From Parachlamydiaceae bacterium (GTDB taxonomy: Bacteria; Chlamydiota; Chlamydiia; Chlamydiales; Parachlamydiaceae): DNA of 12,713 bases. The notes beneath the pieces were generated by a model. The model saw nothing but the letters and a program-made list of their open reading frames with translations, had not been told where the DNA came from and searched no databases. Position 1 is the stretch's first letter. The number at the start of each line of letters is the position of its first letter. Positions 1 to 7,703 of the stretch are shown here, piece by piece. The stretch covers positions 1 through 12,713 of the forward strand of contig PLSG01000065.1 in the NCBI GenBank assembly GCA_003164155.1, read 5' to 3'. The translations under genes were made by a program, and so were the position numbers.

Positions 1-25
1 TCACTAAGCTAGTCCGAAAAAGTGG
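1..25. repeat. Terminal direct repeat, left copy (circle junction)
   Basis: These 25 bases recur exactly as the last 25 bases of the window (12689-12713), and the match stops at both inner edges. This is what a linearised circular assembly looks like, giving a circle of about 12,688 bp. Inside the repeat is a small palindrome, ACTA-AGC-TAGT (3-13). A less likely reading is attL/attR of an integrated element. Against that, the recombinase gene sits mid-window at 9200 rather than beside a repeat, and no chromosomal flank is present. Confidence 0.9.
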
Positions 26-187
26 GCAACACATATTGCGTAGTGGTGATTTTCGGGCGGACTCTTTTCCGGATTTTGGCTTTGGACTTCTGATCTCTTT
101 TCGCATCCCATGAAGGCATTTATTTCCCCTAATTCGATTCAAATTTTTGAATACTCACATTTCGAAAAAACATCGACATTCAAAGTG
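1..187. other. Non-coding junction region, downstream of terL
   Basis: With 12356-12688 this forms one gene-poor stretch of about 520 bp on the circle, where the leftward (terL) and rightward (higA) blocks converge. Visible structure: a 6-bp inverted repeat AGTCCG (11-16) / CGGACT (58-63), and an AT-rich hairpin ATTCAAA (137-143) / TTTGAAT (146-152). I see no clear intrinsic terminator with a T-run for either direction, and no RNA gene. Confidence 0.6.
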
Positions 188-1732
188 CTAGAAATATCCG
201 CCTTGGGGCCCACTCCCATAAAGAGGTTGATGTTCGTTTCCATAATAAGCATTCATCGCTTCACGATAATCTTTCAAATCCTCCTCTTGCGTCCTAGCCT
301 TCTTAAGGCTCATAGCAAGATACCGGAAAGCATCTGCACCATTTGAAAAGTGATCGTGCCTCGGGTGATCTCGCCAACACCCTAAAGAATCATTCCATTC
401 TTTGCGGTAGTTCTCAAGCGCTCTGATCCCCTTCTCACATTTTACCTCATCCCACCAGCAACGCGAAAGAATACCACGTGTCGCATCGATCCCCTCATTC
501 AAGCCAAGCCGCGGTAAAACCGTGAACTCAAGCCCCAAATTGCGGGCGCTCTGCACCCTTGTGAGTCCTGATCCAAGCTCGTGGGAACTTGCGTCATGGG
601 GAACAAAAGTCCGCTCAATGAGATAGGGCTTGCTTTTGATAAGTTTAATATAGTGCTGAAGGGCTTCCCCGCTATTCTCATAGTAGTCAATCAATCTAAT
701 CTCTGCCCCGTGTTGTTGCCAAAACCACAACGCCATTGCATCATTAAATCCTAAGTCCATTGCAACGAACACGGGCAACGCCTCATCATAGGGAACGTTC
801 CCGATTCGCCGTTCCACGCGTGCTTTTGTCATATGCTTACTGTAGTAATGGCCTTCAACGTTGGCTTGGAAAGCTTCCGTGGCTGTGCTTGGATACTCGC
901 GTAGCATATCATCGCCCTGGGTCTTGTGCTTAGCTGCATACCAGGCCATCTGAGGGGGAGTAATATTAATCGCGTGTACTTCCTGCAATTCCTTGAAGTA
1001 CTTTATCAGATCCTCGGGAATGTTAACGGATTCGGCAAGGCGGTATTCTGGGTGTTTATGCCATGGCATGAAATGAAACTTATAGTCCAATGGATTTAGG
1101 CTTTTACCGCCATCTCTCATTTTCTTAGCTTCGACACATAAATTGTAAAATGCCCCCTCGCGCCCGCGGGCTGTGCTCTCGATGAAGCAATAAGAGCCTG
1201 TAGCGATAGTGTTCAACGATCCCGTCAAAATCTCATTTGCCCTTTTAATATCATCTGAGGCTATCTTTCCGAACTCGCTTATAAGGAGGTACTGAAAGGT
1301 TGCGCTCCTTAAGCTAGTGCCAACACGAATGATGCTATTATTCGAAAAGGTAAGCTCCTTTGCTGAATCAATATTGGCAATACGTATAGCCTTAATAGGC
1401 TCTGGAAGGCAATCATAGGCGAACTTTATCTTTCGAAATATGTACTTAGCGTTTTCTTCGGTGTCTGCAATAATCCCACAGCTAACATTAGAGTTAAATA
1501 AAGCTGTGTCCAGAAATAACAATGTTATGAAAGTCGTTATGCCAAGCTGCCTAGCCTTCAAAACGATATTGCAGTAATGAAGCTCATCATAAAGCTGGGT
1601 TTGCGCCCAATTGCGTTTAAAGATCAGCTTCTCACCTTTCTTGTTTGTGATATAATACAAGTTATTTAAACGCCATTTTCTATCACTCAAAAGCTTCGTA
1701 GCTGCCTCAATATCATTCTGCATTGTTTTCAT
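188..1732 (-). CDS. Phage terminase large subunit (TerL)
   Basis: A 514-aa packaging motor: an N-terminal ATPase that pumps DNA into a prohead through a portal, and a C-terminal RNase H-fold nuclease that cuts concatemers. Visible motifs: Walker A-like KARQLGITT (59-67), with the shifted lysine/arginine usual in TerL; Walker B region YLLISEFGK (148-156), where the usual Asp is Ser followed by the catalytic-type Glu; coupling motif FIESTARG (183-190); nuclease acidic residues in MDLGFND (325-331), in PHD (378-380), and at Asp467 of HFSNGADAFRY (461-471). Full length for the family and apparently intact. It overlaps terS by 20 bp and is the last gene of the leftward block. No portal gene follows it, which is unusual because terL is normally next to the portal gene in phages. 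I am confident of the family; the packaging of this element is inferred. Confidence 0.93.
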   Translation of the reverse strand: MKTMQNDIEAATKLLSDRKWRLNNLYYITNKKGEKLIFKRNWAQTQLYDELHYCNIVLKARQLGITTFITLLFLDTALFNSNVSCGIIADTEENAKYIFRKIKFAYDCLPEPIKAIRIANIDSAKELTFSNNSIIRVGTSLRSATFQYLLISEFGKIASDDIKRANEILTGSLNTIATGSYCFIESTARGREGAFYNLCVEAKKMRDGGKSLNPLDYKFHFMPWHKHPEYRLAESVNIPEDLIKYFKELQEVHAINITPPQMAWYAAKHKTQGDDMLREYPSTATEAFQANVEGHYYSKHMTKARVERRIGNVPYDEALPVFVAMDLGFNDAMALWFWQQHGAEIRLIDYYENSGEALQHYIKLIKSKPYLIERTFVPHDASSHELGSGLTRVQSARNLGLEFTVLPRLGLNEGIDATRGILSRCWWDEVKCEKGIRALENYRKEWNDSLGCWRDHPRHDHFSNGADAFRYLAMSLKKARTQEEDLKDYREAMNAYYGNEHQPLYGSGPQGGYF

Positions 1733-2153
1733 TGATTAATTCTTTTGTTCCGCCATCGACAATATTAAGCACACACAATAAAGGATTCAAAGCATCGCCC
1801 GATAACTTGGTTTCGGCTTTATCTGTCCACCCACAGGTATTTGCTAAAACTAGCTTGGTTATGGAGGAATTGAACTTATTTAAAAGCCCTCCTCTTATCA
1901 ACAAGCTCTTTTGCCACGCTTGCGATCTCGCATACACTTCCGAAAACTTTTCGTTCATCTCCGAAAACTCTGTGAGTCGCTGCGGTGAATAGCCTCTTTG
2001 CGCAGCAAAATCCTCGTACCAAAGCGAGTTTTTGTCCTGCATCCATTCAAGGAAAGCTTTAGCTTCCGCCTCGATGAATTTGGGTGTGTATTTCTTTGGG
2101 CGCCCTCCTGTCTCGCATCCTGAGTAAGGCGCGTGGCCTTTAGGTGCTGGCAT
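1713..2153 (-). CDS. Phage terminase small subunit (TerS)
   Basis: A 146-aa protein. In this family TerS recognises the packaging site and recruits TerL. The N-terminal half carries basic GRPKKYTPKF (16-25), then a putative DNA-binding helical region with AAQRGYSPQRLTEF. It is followed by a long helical oligomerisation segment and the signature-like stretch KFNSSITKLVLANTCGWTDK, close to the LVL(A/N)..GW.DK pattern of many small terminases. It starts at ATG 2153 behind a purine-rich GGGGAGA ribosome-binding site. It overlaps the upstream gene by 14 bp and terL by 20 bp, so the three are probably translationally coupled. TerS normally sets packaging specificity, so a private TerS is what lets a satellite redirect packaging to its own DNA. 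Confidence 0.8.
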   Translation of the reverse strand: MPAPKGHAPYSGCETGGRPKKYTPKFIEAEAKAFLEWMQDKNSLWYEDFAAQRGYSPQRLTEFSEMNEKFSEVYARSQAWQKSLLIRGGLLNKFNSSITKLVLANTCGWTDKAETKLSGDALNPLLCVLNIVDGGTKELINENNAE

Positions 2154-2526
2154 TCTCCCCCCCTGCGTTCTTTATCTCATCAAGCATCTCATCAATATAT
2201 TGCTCCCTATCTTCCTCATCTTCAAAAATAGGAAGTGATGGCTCATATCTAACAACTTCAAGTTTTGTGGAAGAAATCGTAACGAGATGCCCGTCTATCA
2301 ACATAAGAAAAGCCCCTCTTTCCTTAGCCATTATCTCTCTAGATAAGACAATGGAATATTCTTTTTCAGAAAGATTAGGTATTAACCCTATCGTGTGCTC
2401 ATCAATAACAACCCCTTCACTTCCTTCTAAATAAAAACCATTCTCATCAGGATATAAACTTGTGTTTTCATTTATGTGATCCTCTGTCAATCTCATAATT
2501 TTCTTCTGCTTTACTAATTCATTCAT
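2140..2526 (-). CDS. Small acidic protein of unknown function, upstream of terS
   Basis: I do not recognise this 128-aa protein. I choose ATG 2526 rather than the alternative in-frame start at 2559 because AAGGA lies about 9 bases upstream of it. The sequence is a mix of short strands (GFYLEGSEGVVIDEHTIGLI, then AFLMLIDGHLVTISSTKLEVVRY) followed by a strongly acidic helical tail (FEDEEDREQYIDEMLDEIKNAG). There is no signal peptide or membrane segment. It sits between rusA and terS and overlaps terS by 14 bp, so a role near packaging or late replication is plausible by context only. The acidic tail could suit a regulator or a DNA mimic, but nothing in the sequence proves either. Confidence 0.7.
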   Translation of the reverse strand: MNELVKQKKIMRLTEDHINENTSLYPDENGFYLEGSEGVVIDEHTIGLIPNLSEKEYSIVLSREIMAKERGAFLMLIDGHLVTISSTKLEVVRYEPSLPIFEDEEDREQYIDEMLDEIKNAGGENAST

Positions 2527-2578
2527 AAATTCAATCCTTATTTTATTTTGAAATCCCACAATAGCGCATATTCTTATT

Positions 2579-2980
2579 TTAGGCTACGCTCACGGTAATC
2601 AGCGTTTCCGCAAACCCTGCGTAGGATTTCGTAGCTTTAATATCAGACACTAAACTATCGTCAAACAACACAATAGAATTCATACAATCTAAAATAAACT
2701 TTATCAAGTTGTCCAAATCCGGCTTAATAATGTGCGCCGCTTTAGTTTCGATTAGCTCCACCCTTTTCTTCTTAGACATTGATTTCGGCACTGGCATCAT
2801 AAAGCTCAGGGTGATGCTAACTTTTCCAGTCAAAGGGGATCGCGTCCCCCACTGCGTTTTTAAAATGGCGCGGGTCAACTGCTTTTCCTTGTACTTTGGA
2901 TCGTAGGTTCGGAACCTCGACAATTTTGGCCTGGCCTGGGGCACTGGAACACCGGCTATCGAGAACGAAAAATCAGGCAT
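2579..2980 (-). CDS. rusA: RusA family Holliday-junction resolvase
   Basis: A 133-aa endodeoxyribonuclease. RusA cuts four-way junctions symmetrically and is common in lambdoid phages, where it debranches replicated DNA before packaging. Family features seen: N-terminal GVPVPQARPKLSRFRTYDPKYK (10-31); central FMMPVPKSMSKKKR (60-73); catalytic KPDLDNLIKFILD (86-98) with Asp88 and Asp90; then LFDDSLV (105-111) with Asp107/Asp108. This matches the spaced acidic triad of E. coli RusA. The length is close to the family norm. ATG 2980 has GAGGAA about 8 bases upstream. Its place just before the terminase genes fits a debranch-then-package order. Confidence 0.92.
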   Translation of the reverse strand: MPDFSFSIAGVPVPQARPKLSRFRTYDPKYKEKQLTRAILKTQWGTRSPLTGKVSITLSFMMPVPKSMSKKKRVELIETKAAHIIKPDLDNLIKFILDCMNSIVLFDDSLVSDIKATKSYAGFAETLITVSVA

Positions 2981-3103
2981 ACAAGAATTTCCTCAATGAA
3001 GGATACAAGATCAAAACGCAATTAAAAGCCCTAGGATCGAAATGTTATCACATCCCTAGTACAGGTCGCCTATTCAAATAAACGGGCGTAGAGATCAAGC
3101 TAG

Positions 3104-3676
3104 CTATCTTCTTCCGAAGGCAGGGGAAGGCGGCCTGGGTGCTGGCCGCTTTGGGGGATCAAACCACACCCTTGCAGGCTTGGCCGGGGCTGCTGGCGCT
3201 GCGGTGCTCGATGGCATTGGCTTGACCTGCGCAGGTCTATCTGCTGCCGGTGAACTAGATCGGTGTGAGCTGGCTACATCGAAGCCATTCGCCGGTTGCT
3301 TCGGCTGCGCAGGTGCCGCTGCTTGCGGGGCTGGCTCGACTACGGCGGCGGATGCGGTGTTGTCTTTAGGCTTGGTGTCTGCCGTTGGTTGCAGCGCTCC
3401 CCCTTCTAAGCGTTCTATGTATTCGATCGCTAGGCGACGCAATTCAGCCAAGAACGCCTTTTGTTTATCCGCTTTTGCAAAGGCAAATGTCGGATAACGA
3501 ATTTCTCCATCAACTTTTGACGGCATGTTTATGTGAAAAAAGCTCTTTTTTCTTACAATATACAACCCGCGCAGGTCGATTTCCTCGCCTCCAAGGGCAA
3601 AACGCATGTGCAATGTGCCGGTCAAGAACGTTTCCGTTCGCTCGATTTCGTAGAAAGCTATCACTTTTATATCCAT
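3104..3676 (-). CDS. Protein with weak SpoVG-like N-terminus and Pro/Ala-rich tail
   Basis: A 190-aa protein in two parts. Residues 1-92 look folded: beta-rich TGTLHMRFALGGEEIDLRGLYIVRK, then FHINMPSKVDGEIRYPTFAF (47-66) and a C-terminal helix (AFLAELRRLAIEYIERL). The order 'strand, basic strand, MPSK, P..F' recalls the small nucleic-acid-binding protein SpoVG, but this is a by-eye resemblance. Residues 93-190 are a low-complexity Pro/Ala/Ser/Lys tail ending PAPRPPSPAFGRR, probably disordered. It starts at ATG 3676 behind GAGAGGAA. It lies between the candidate origin and rusA, so an accessory DNA-binding or SSB-like role in replication is possible. The acidic tip of bacterial SSB is absent. 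Function is unproven. Confidence 0.7.
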   Translation of the reverse strand: MDIKVIAFYEIERTETFLTGTLHMRFALGGEEIDLRGLYIVRKKSFFHINMPSKVDGEIRYPTFAFAKADKQKAFLAELRRLAIEYIERLEGGALQPTADTKPKDNTASAAVVEPAPQAAAPAQPKQPANGFDVASSHRSSSPAADRPAQVKPMPSSTAAPAAPAKPARVWFDPPKRPAPRPPSPAFGRR

Positions 3677-3766
3677 CTTTTTCCTCTCTGTTTTTGTTAA
3701 ATCTCAAGTTGTGTCGGTTTTGTCGGTTCCATATTCCCCTCCTTTTGGGTTTTCATTTCTTTCCTG

Positions 3767-3861
3767 CGTCCGCCCTCCCGTCCAACCTCCGTCCAACCTC
3801 CGTCCAGGTTGAATTGTTGCTTAAGTCTTTAACAATGAGTCTTCCGTCCAACCGTCCAGCA
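3767..3861 (+). repeat. Left iteron block, CGTCCA direct repeats
   Basis: CGTCCAACCTC starts at 3779 and 3790, and a third copy starting CGTCCA is at 3801, with an 11-bp period (about one helical turn). Further copies begin at 3845 (CGTCCAAC) and 3853 (CGTCCAGCA), and there is a partial CGTCC at 3767. All are on the same strand. Confidence 0.85.
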
Positions 3862-3967
3862 TTTTCCGTTTTTTTCTGAATTGCCAAACTTCCGTTTTTT
3901 ATGAATTTTCCGAAAATATTTGAAATTCATACATTTTTTAGATTCGCACTTTTTAGACTCTAAAAAC

Positions 3968-3994
3968 ATGCTGGACATGCTGGACATGCTGGAC
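3968..3994 (+). repeat. Three perfect tandem copies of ATGCTGGAC
   Basis: ATGCTGGAC occurs at 3968-3976, 3977-3985 and 3986-3994 without interruption. GCTGGAC is the reverse complement of the GTCCAGC variant found at 3854-3860 and 4043-4049, so the array belongs to the same repeat family as the flanking blocks but in inverted orientation and with a 9-bp period. Confidence 0.9.
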
Positions 3995-4021
3995 GCTCTC
4001 ACTGTTTTATATATTTTATAT

Positions 4022-4050
4022 GTTGGACGGAGGTTGGACGGCGTCCAGCA
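4022..4050 (-). repeat. Right iteron block, inverted copies of the left repeats
   Basis: GTTGGACGG is present at 4022-4030 and 4033-4041 (11-bp period), the reverse complement of the CCGTCCAAC units on the left. It is followed at once by CGTCCAGCA (4042-4050) on the other strand. TGGACG-g-CGTCCA (4035-4047) forms a palindrome ending four bases before the helicase stop codon. Confidence 0.85.
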
Positions 4051-4051
4051 T

Positions 4052-6079
4052 TCATTGTGTCAAACTCCAAATAATAGGGGTTGCTTTGTAAGCTTTCTCA
4101 AAATCAATTCTGGCGATTTCAAGCGAAGGAAAAACAAAAAGTCTAATGCGTGGTTTTGTTCCAGGCCTGCGGTCTGTAATGGAAGGCATTACTTTTCTTA
4201 GGTTCCTGCTGAATAAATCTTTACTGATATGCTTTTCCCCATTTCGCGTGCACCATGTACAATAGTCAGAAAAGACGGTTTCCGTGCTTATCTCTGTATG
4301 CCAATCCCCGCTAGGGCTTGTATTGCCAACATCAAAACAGCCCTCATTAAGTACCTGATAAATATATTTATGGGTTGAATCCGCACTCCTAATTTTTATC
4401 CAGAAAGCTTCATTGCTGTTCGGAAAACGTCTAGGATTGAAATTGGTTAGGTCTTCATTAAGAAGGTCGTGTAAAAGAGCCTCATACCCACCGTTATCAA
4501 GCTGGTCTTGAATGGCTGCGAAATAAGCGTGGTCATCTTTATGTGCTTCCGAAACCCGAAGCACAAAAAAGCGTCGATCGTCTGCATCAAGATGTACTGG
4601 CCAATCTTCATTTGAGCTAAGAATGACATGTTTGAAGTTTTTTACCATGATTCGATCTTTACCCTTCCCCTCGATCAAGCAAGTCTTTTCAGTGATTTGG
4701 GCTTTCAGGGTGCCGATTTCTTTGCGGTTGCCACCCCAAAGGGCTTCATTCGCATGAATTAGAACAGCATGCTTAAGATGGTAATTGAAATTAGAGACCA
4801 ATTCAGAAATATTGCTTAGCAAAACGTAATGACTGCCAAGTAAAGCACCCAAAGGCTCAACGGCCGAATTCTTACCAACTCCTTGTCCACCGCAAAGAAT
4901 TATAGACGTATGAACCTCATCAGGTTTTTGAAAAACGTTGGATGTCCACTTGCGAAAAAAACGATATGACTCTGGGTCGTTAGAGCAAACGTTTTCTTTA
5001 ATATGTTTCCAGTAAAGCGAACAATCACCACTGTGAGAACGTTTGTTAAAACCCATCCAAAGATTGAAATAACCGTTAACATTACCTTGTGAGGTCGGGT
5101 CAAATACAATGCCTTTGTATTCCCTTCTATTTGGACTCTTCAACCAGATGTCCGATTTTGTTTTTGCTTTTCCATTAGGCATTTCGACAGTTTTGTTTTC
5201 GTATTGATTTATGAAAGACTGCTTGCTTTCTAAGGAGAAATCTTTCCCGCCGAAAATAGGGTTTTCTTTTTCTGTTAATATGTAAAACTGATCAAGGCAT
5301 ATCGCTGCATGTTTTTTATTTAGTTCTACCACAACCTGATCTTCAATGTTTTTAAGCTCATTGAGCTTCTCTTCTTTAGTTTTTGTGGTCGATTTTTCGC
5401 ATTCTTTGATCTGCTCTTTTAATTTCTTGTCTTCTTGATTTAAGCTTTCTAATTTATTATACTCTACAAGCAAGCTCCTGAAGTGTTTTTTTTGCTTATC
5501 GTCTTTTAGTGAATCTGGTAACGCGTCTAGTTTATGATCTGCAAAATTTGACACTGTAAGGGATGTGTGCCATGTGACATTATAGCCTTTTAACAGCTCT
5601 TGGAAGAAGTCGTATTTAGCAAATAATTTTGGGCTGTTTTTGTAATTTTTTTTGGTAAGCCTATCTAGTGCACGCGCTTTCTTTTGTTGGCCATCTGTAA
5701 GCTCAAAAAACGGATCGTAGCACTCTTCTAAGGTGAATGTTCTTTGCTCTTTAGTTAGATAATCCTCAACCAAAGCAATGCTTGCCTTTGGGCATGCGAT
5801 GGCCTTTTCTTCGTTGTTAAAATGACAATTGAATTTCTCTGGGTTAACAAGATCTATAAACATTTCTGAGGGGATTTCTTTAAAAGGAGTTCGGATAAAA
5901 ACCGCGTTTGGCTGCTTTACATCCTGCCGTGGCGTCGGCGTGGCATCGGCGACCTCTGGCGCGCTTTCTTCTAATTCTGCTTGTGATTTCTCCTCATAGT
6001 ACAACTCCATTGGAGTTTCAAAGATATCGCTGGGATGTTCGAGTAAATTTTCAGTGCAATTTTCTGTTGTATGCTGCAT
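4052..6079 (-). CDS. SF3-type replicative helicase (DUF5906-like, P4-alpha/D5-like)
   Basis: A 675-aa protein and the likely initiator/replicative helicase. The C-terminal half carries the ATPase: Walker A GGQGVGKN (397-404); a B-type region HAVLIHANEALWGGNRKEIGTLK (437-459); and the sensor-like stretch FKHVILSSNEDWPVHLDADDRRFFVLRVS (482-510), typical of primase-helicases in phages, satellites and plasmids. C-terminal residues 560-660 look like a DNA-binding winged-helix region. The N-terminal 390 residues have a charged coiled-coil segment (about 205-250), but I see no zinc finger, TOPRIM or archaeo-eukaryotic primase motif, so priming may be done by the host. There is no convincing Shine-Dalgarno before ATG 6079. 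The gene follows the SF2 helicase after 25 bp. Its 3' end abuts the iteron array. Confidence 0.85.
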   Translation of the reverse strand: MQHTTENCTENLLEHPSDIFETPMELYYEEKSQAELEESAPEVADATPTPRQDVKQPNAVFIRTPFKEIPSEMFIDLVNPEKFNCHFNNEEKAIACPKASIALVEDYLTKEQRTFTLEECYDPFFELTDGQQKKARALDRLTKKNYKNSPKLFAKYDFFQELLKGYNVTWHTSLTVSNFADHKLDALPDSLKDDKQKKHFRSLLVEYNKLESLNQEDKKLKEQIKECEKSTTKTKEEKLNELKNIEDQVVVELNKKHAAICLDQFYILTEKENPIFGGKDFSLESKQSFINQYENKTVEMPNGKAKTKSDIWLKSPNRREYKGIVFDPTSQGNVNGYFNLWMGFNKRSHSGDCSLYWKHIKENVCSNDPESYRFFRKWTSNVFQKPDEVHTSIILCGGQGVGKNSAVEPLGALLGSHYVLLSNISELVSNFNYHLKHAVLIHANEALWGGNRKEIGTLKAQITEKTCLIEGKGKDRIMVKNFKHVILSSNEDWPVHLDADDRRFFVLRVSEAHKDDHAYFAAIQDQLDNGGYEALLHDLLNEDLTNFNPRRFPNSNEAFWIKIRSADSTHKYIYQVLNEGCFDVGNTSPSGDWHTEISTETVFSDYCTWCTRNGEKHISKDLFSRNLRKVMPSITDRRPGTKPRIRLFVFPSLEIARIDFEKAYKATPIIWSLTQ

Positions 6080-6104
6080 AATGGTGCTTGTGTTAGTGTT
6101 AATG

Positions 6105-7703
6105 TTATTTCCCTGAACCGCTTTTCGTTACTGCGAAAGCGGTTTTTTTGTTTAATATTCCCGATGAAATTATTAAAGACGCCTGCCCTTTAGTTAGGTC
6201 GTCTATCCCTGCGCGAAACCCTTTAGAGCGTAAAAGCGCCTTCTGCCGTTCGCTAATAGGGGATTTACGCCATTCTGCCTCAAGGTCGGACACTGCAAAT
6301 AATGCTCGGTTGGCCTTTGCAAAGTCCTCTGCTGATCCAAATGCGAATTCGAACGATAGATTGCTTGCTATCAACTGCACCTGATCGCCGTTAATAAAGG
6401 ATACTCCAAATCGCTCTGAGTCTGTTTTGATAATCCTCAGCACCTTGTGCCCTGATCCCTTAAGCTGGTAGCCTTCTTCTTCGCGTTGCCAAGTGAATTG
6501 CTCTCCTAGTGGATCAAAATTTAAGATAGCACTGCGCAATTTCTGATTTAACTCTGGGGGTAGGTGTACGGCGAAAGAAGCTGGCTCCTGGGCGCGTTTC
6601 TCGGCGTGTTCGACCGTCTCGGCATCCCCACAAAGAACAGACGTGCTGCATAAGCTGTGGCCTCTGCCAAAATCTAAAATCAGACAATCGGTTTTGTTTG
6701 GAAAAAGTCTAAGTCCACGCCCTGCCATTTGTTGGTAAAGCCCTTTCGACTGAGTAGGACGACCCACGATTATGCAAGAAGTGCTTGGGTCATCAAAACC
6801 TACAGTTAAAATCAGGCAATTGCAAAGGACTGGAATTTGACCGTCTTTGTATCGTTGAATGATATCCGTTCTAGTTTTTGGCGACATATTCCCGTGAACG
6901 AATTCGGCGGCTACCCCTTTAGCTTGAAAGTGCCTAGCCATGTTCTCAGCGTGGTTTATTGAAGTGCCGAATGCTATTGCCTTGCGCCCTCCGCCTCTTT
7001 CTAGATACGTGGTGGCAATAAGCTCGTTAACCTCAGGTGTATCCATCACCTGCGCCAACACTGAAGGGCAAAAGTCGCCGGTGTCTCTATCGGTTGTGAT
7101 CTTACTTAAGTCCAAGTCCAAGGCAATTTTAATGCCACGTGGCTTGCAAAGGTAACCATCTGCCACCATTTCTTTGACGGATTTTTCAAAAGTGATAGAA
7201 TCGAAAACTTCGCCAAGCCCTCTGTGGTCTGTGCGTGAAGGCGTTGCAGTGAACCCTACAAGTAGCTTGCTTGTACCCTGGCCGAATCCTAGCGAATCTA
7301 GCACCATTTTGGCTGAATCGGCGGCGGCGAAGTGACACTCATCGTATATGAATAATCCGAAGTTTTGCTTTTGCAGCTCTGAAAGGTTGGACGGCTGCCG
7401 TGCCGATTGCAGGGATGAAACCACAACGTGCTTGTCAAACTCTTTGCTGTTCGCATTGACAAGCCCCACATCAAGGCCGGGGCAAATCATTTGGATCTTT
7501 TCGCGGGCCTGCTCCAGTAGTTCCGTTGTATGTGCCACGACAAGTGATCTGCAAGGCATTTCTTTGATTAGGTTGCTGAAAATCACCGTCTTCCCTGAGG
7601 CTGTTGGTAGGTGAATAAGCTGCCGGCAAACACCCTTGGCATAGTTGTCTTTGATTGCTTTCAGGCATTCTTGTTGGTAGGGTCGAAGCTGAAGGTTACT
7701 CAT
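6105..7703 (-). CDS. SF2 DEAD/DEAH-box helicase (SSL2/type III-Res like)
   Basis: A 532-aa ATP-dependent nucleic-acid helicase of the SSL2/RecQ-like superfamily 2. I use ATG 7703 (MSNLQLRPYQQ) because the fold begins there and the ATG overlaps the upstream stop codon by 8 bp. The ORF is open further upstream, but that part is the other gene in a shadow frame. Motifs: Q-like LRPYQQ (6-11); I PTASGKT (33-39); Ia VVAHTTELL (55-63); II DECH (121-124); III FTATPSRTD (151-159); IV AFGTSINHAENM (244-255); V LILTVGFDDP (297-306); VI QQMAGRGLRLFP (324-335). The C-terminal 150 residues are less conserved. Such helicases are common beside DUF5906 helicases in phage and plasmid replication modules and may remodel origins or forks. 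Confidence 0.92.
   Translation of the reverse strand: MSNLQLRPYQQECLKAIKDNYAKGVCRQLIHLPTASGKTVIFSNLIKEMPCRSLVVAHTTELLEQAREKIQMICPGLDVGLVNANSKEFDKHVVVSSLQSARQPSNLSELQKQNFGLFIYDECHFAAADSAKMVLDSLGFGQGTSKLLVGFTATPSRTDHRGLGEVFDSITFEKSVKEMVADGYLCKPRGIKIALDLDLSKITTDRDTGDFCPSVLAQVMDTPEVNELIATTYLERGGGRKAIAFGTSINHAENMARHFQAKGVAAEFVHGNMSPKTRTDIIQRYKDGQIPVLCNCLILTVGFDDPSTSCIIVGRPTQSKGLYQQMAGRGLRLFPNKTDCLILDFGRGHSLCSTSVLCGDAETVEHAEKRAQEPASFAVHLPPELNQKLRSAILNFDPLGEQFTWQREEEGYQLKGSGHKVLRIIKTDSERFGVSFINGDQVQLIASNLSFEFAFGSAEDFAKANRALFAVSDLEAEWRKSPISERQKALLRSKGFRAGIDDLTKGQASLIISSGILNKKTAFAVTKSGSGK
6116..6149 (+). terminator. Terminator-like hairpin on the plus strand, inside the SF2 helicase 3' end
   Basis: AACCGCTTT (6116-6124) pairs with AAAGCGGTT (6136-6144) and is followed by seven T residues (6143-6149) on the plus strand. 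It has the form of an intrinsic terminator for rightward transcription, opposite to the genes here, and lies in the last codons of the helicase. It could block antisense reading into the operon, or be a coincidence of coding sequence. Read on the minus strand it has no T-tract. Confidence 0.4.

Larger units (their letters stand above)
3712..4050. other. Candidate replication origin (iterons flanking an AT-rich core)
   Basis: This intergenic region lies between the SF3 helicase stop codon (4052) and the next gene. On the left are direct CGTCCA(ACCTC) repeats, on the right the reverse-complement TGGACGG repeats, and between them about 100 bp of AT-rich DNA (3862-3966). The core holds three palindromes: ATGAATTT (3901-3908) / AAATTCAT (3923-3930); ATTTTC (3905-3910) / GAAAAT (3912-3917); and a 17-bp near-perfect palindrome TTTTTAGA-c-TCTAAAAA (3950-3966). 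A further pair, TGTCGGTT (3712-3719 and 3721-3728), lies at the left edge. Iterons next to a replicative helicase gene and an AT-rich melting region are the classic look of an origin. The alternative is an operator array controlling the downstream genes. Confidence 0.6.

Noticed and set aside
1..25. Terminal repeat as attL/attR or as a packaged phage end
   Set aside because: No chromosomal flank, recombinase gene distant, and the repeat coincides exactly with the window ends, which fits an assembly overlap better.
3180..3879. Overlapping plus-strand ORFs
   Set aside because: Shadows of the Pro/Ala-rich gene on the other strand; high GC at codon positions creates open frames.
3767..4050. CRISPR array
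   Set aside because: Repeats are only 9-11 bp, with no regular spacers and no cas genes; iterons explain them.
3920..4201. Plus-strand ORF with LDMLDMLD repeats
   Set aside because: It is the translation of the 9-bp iterons and runs into the antisense of the helicase gene; no ribosome-binding site that stands out.
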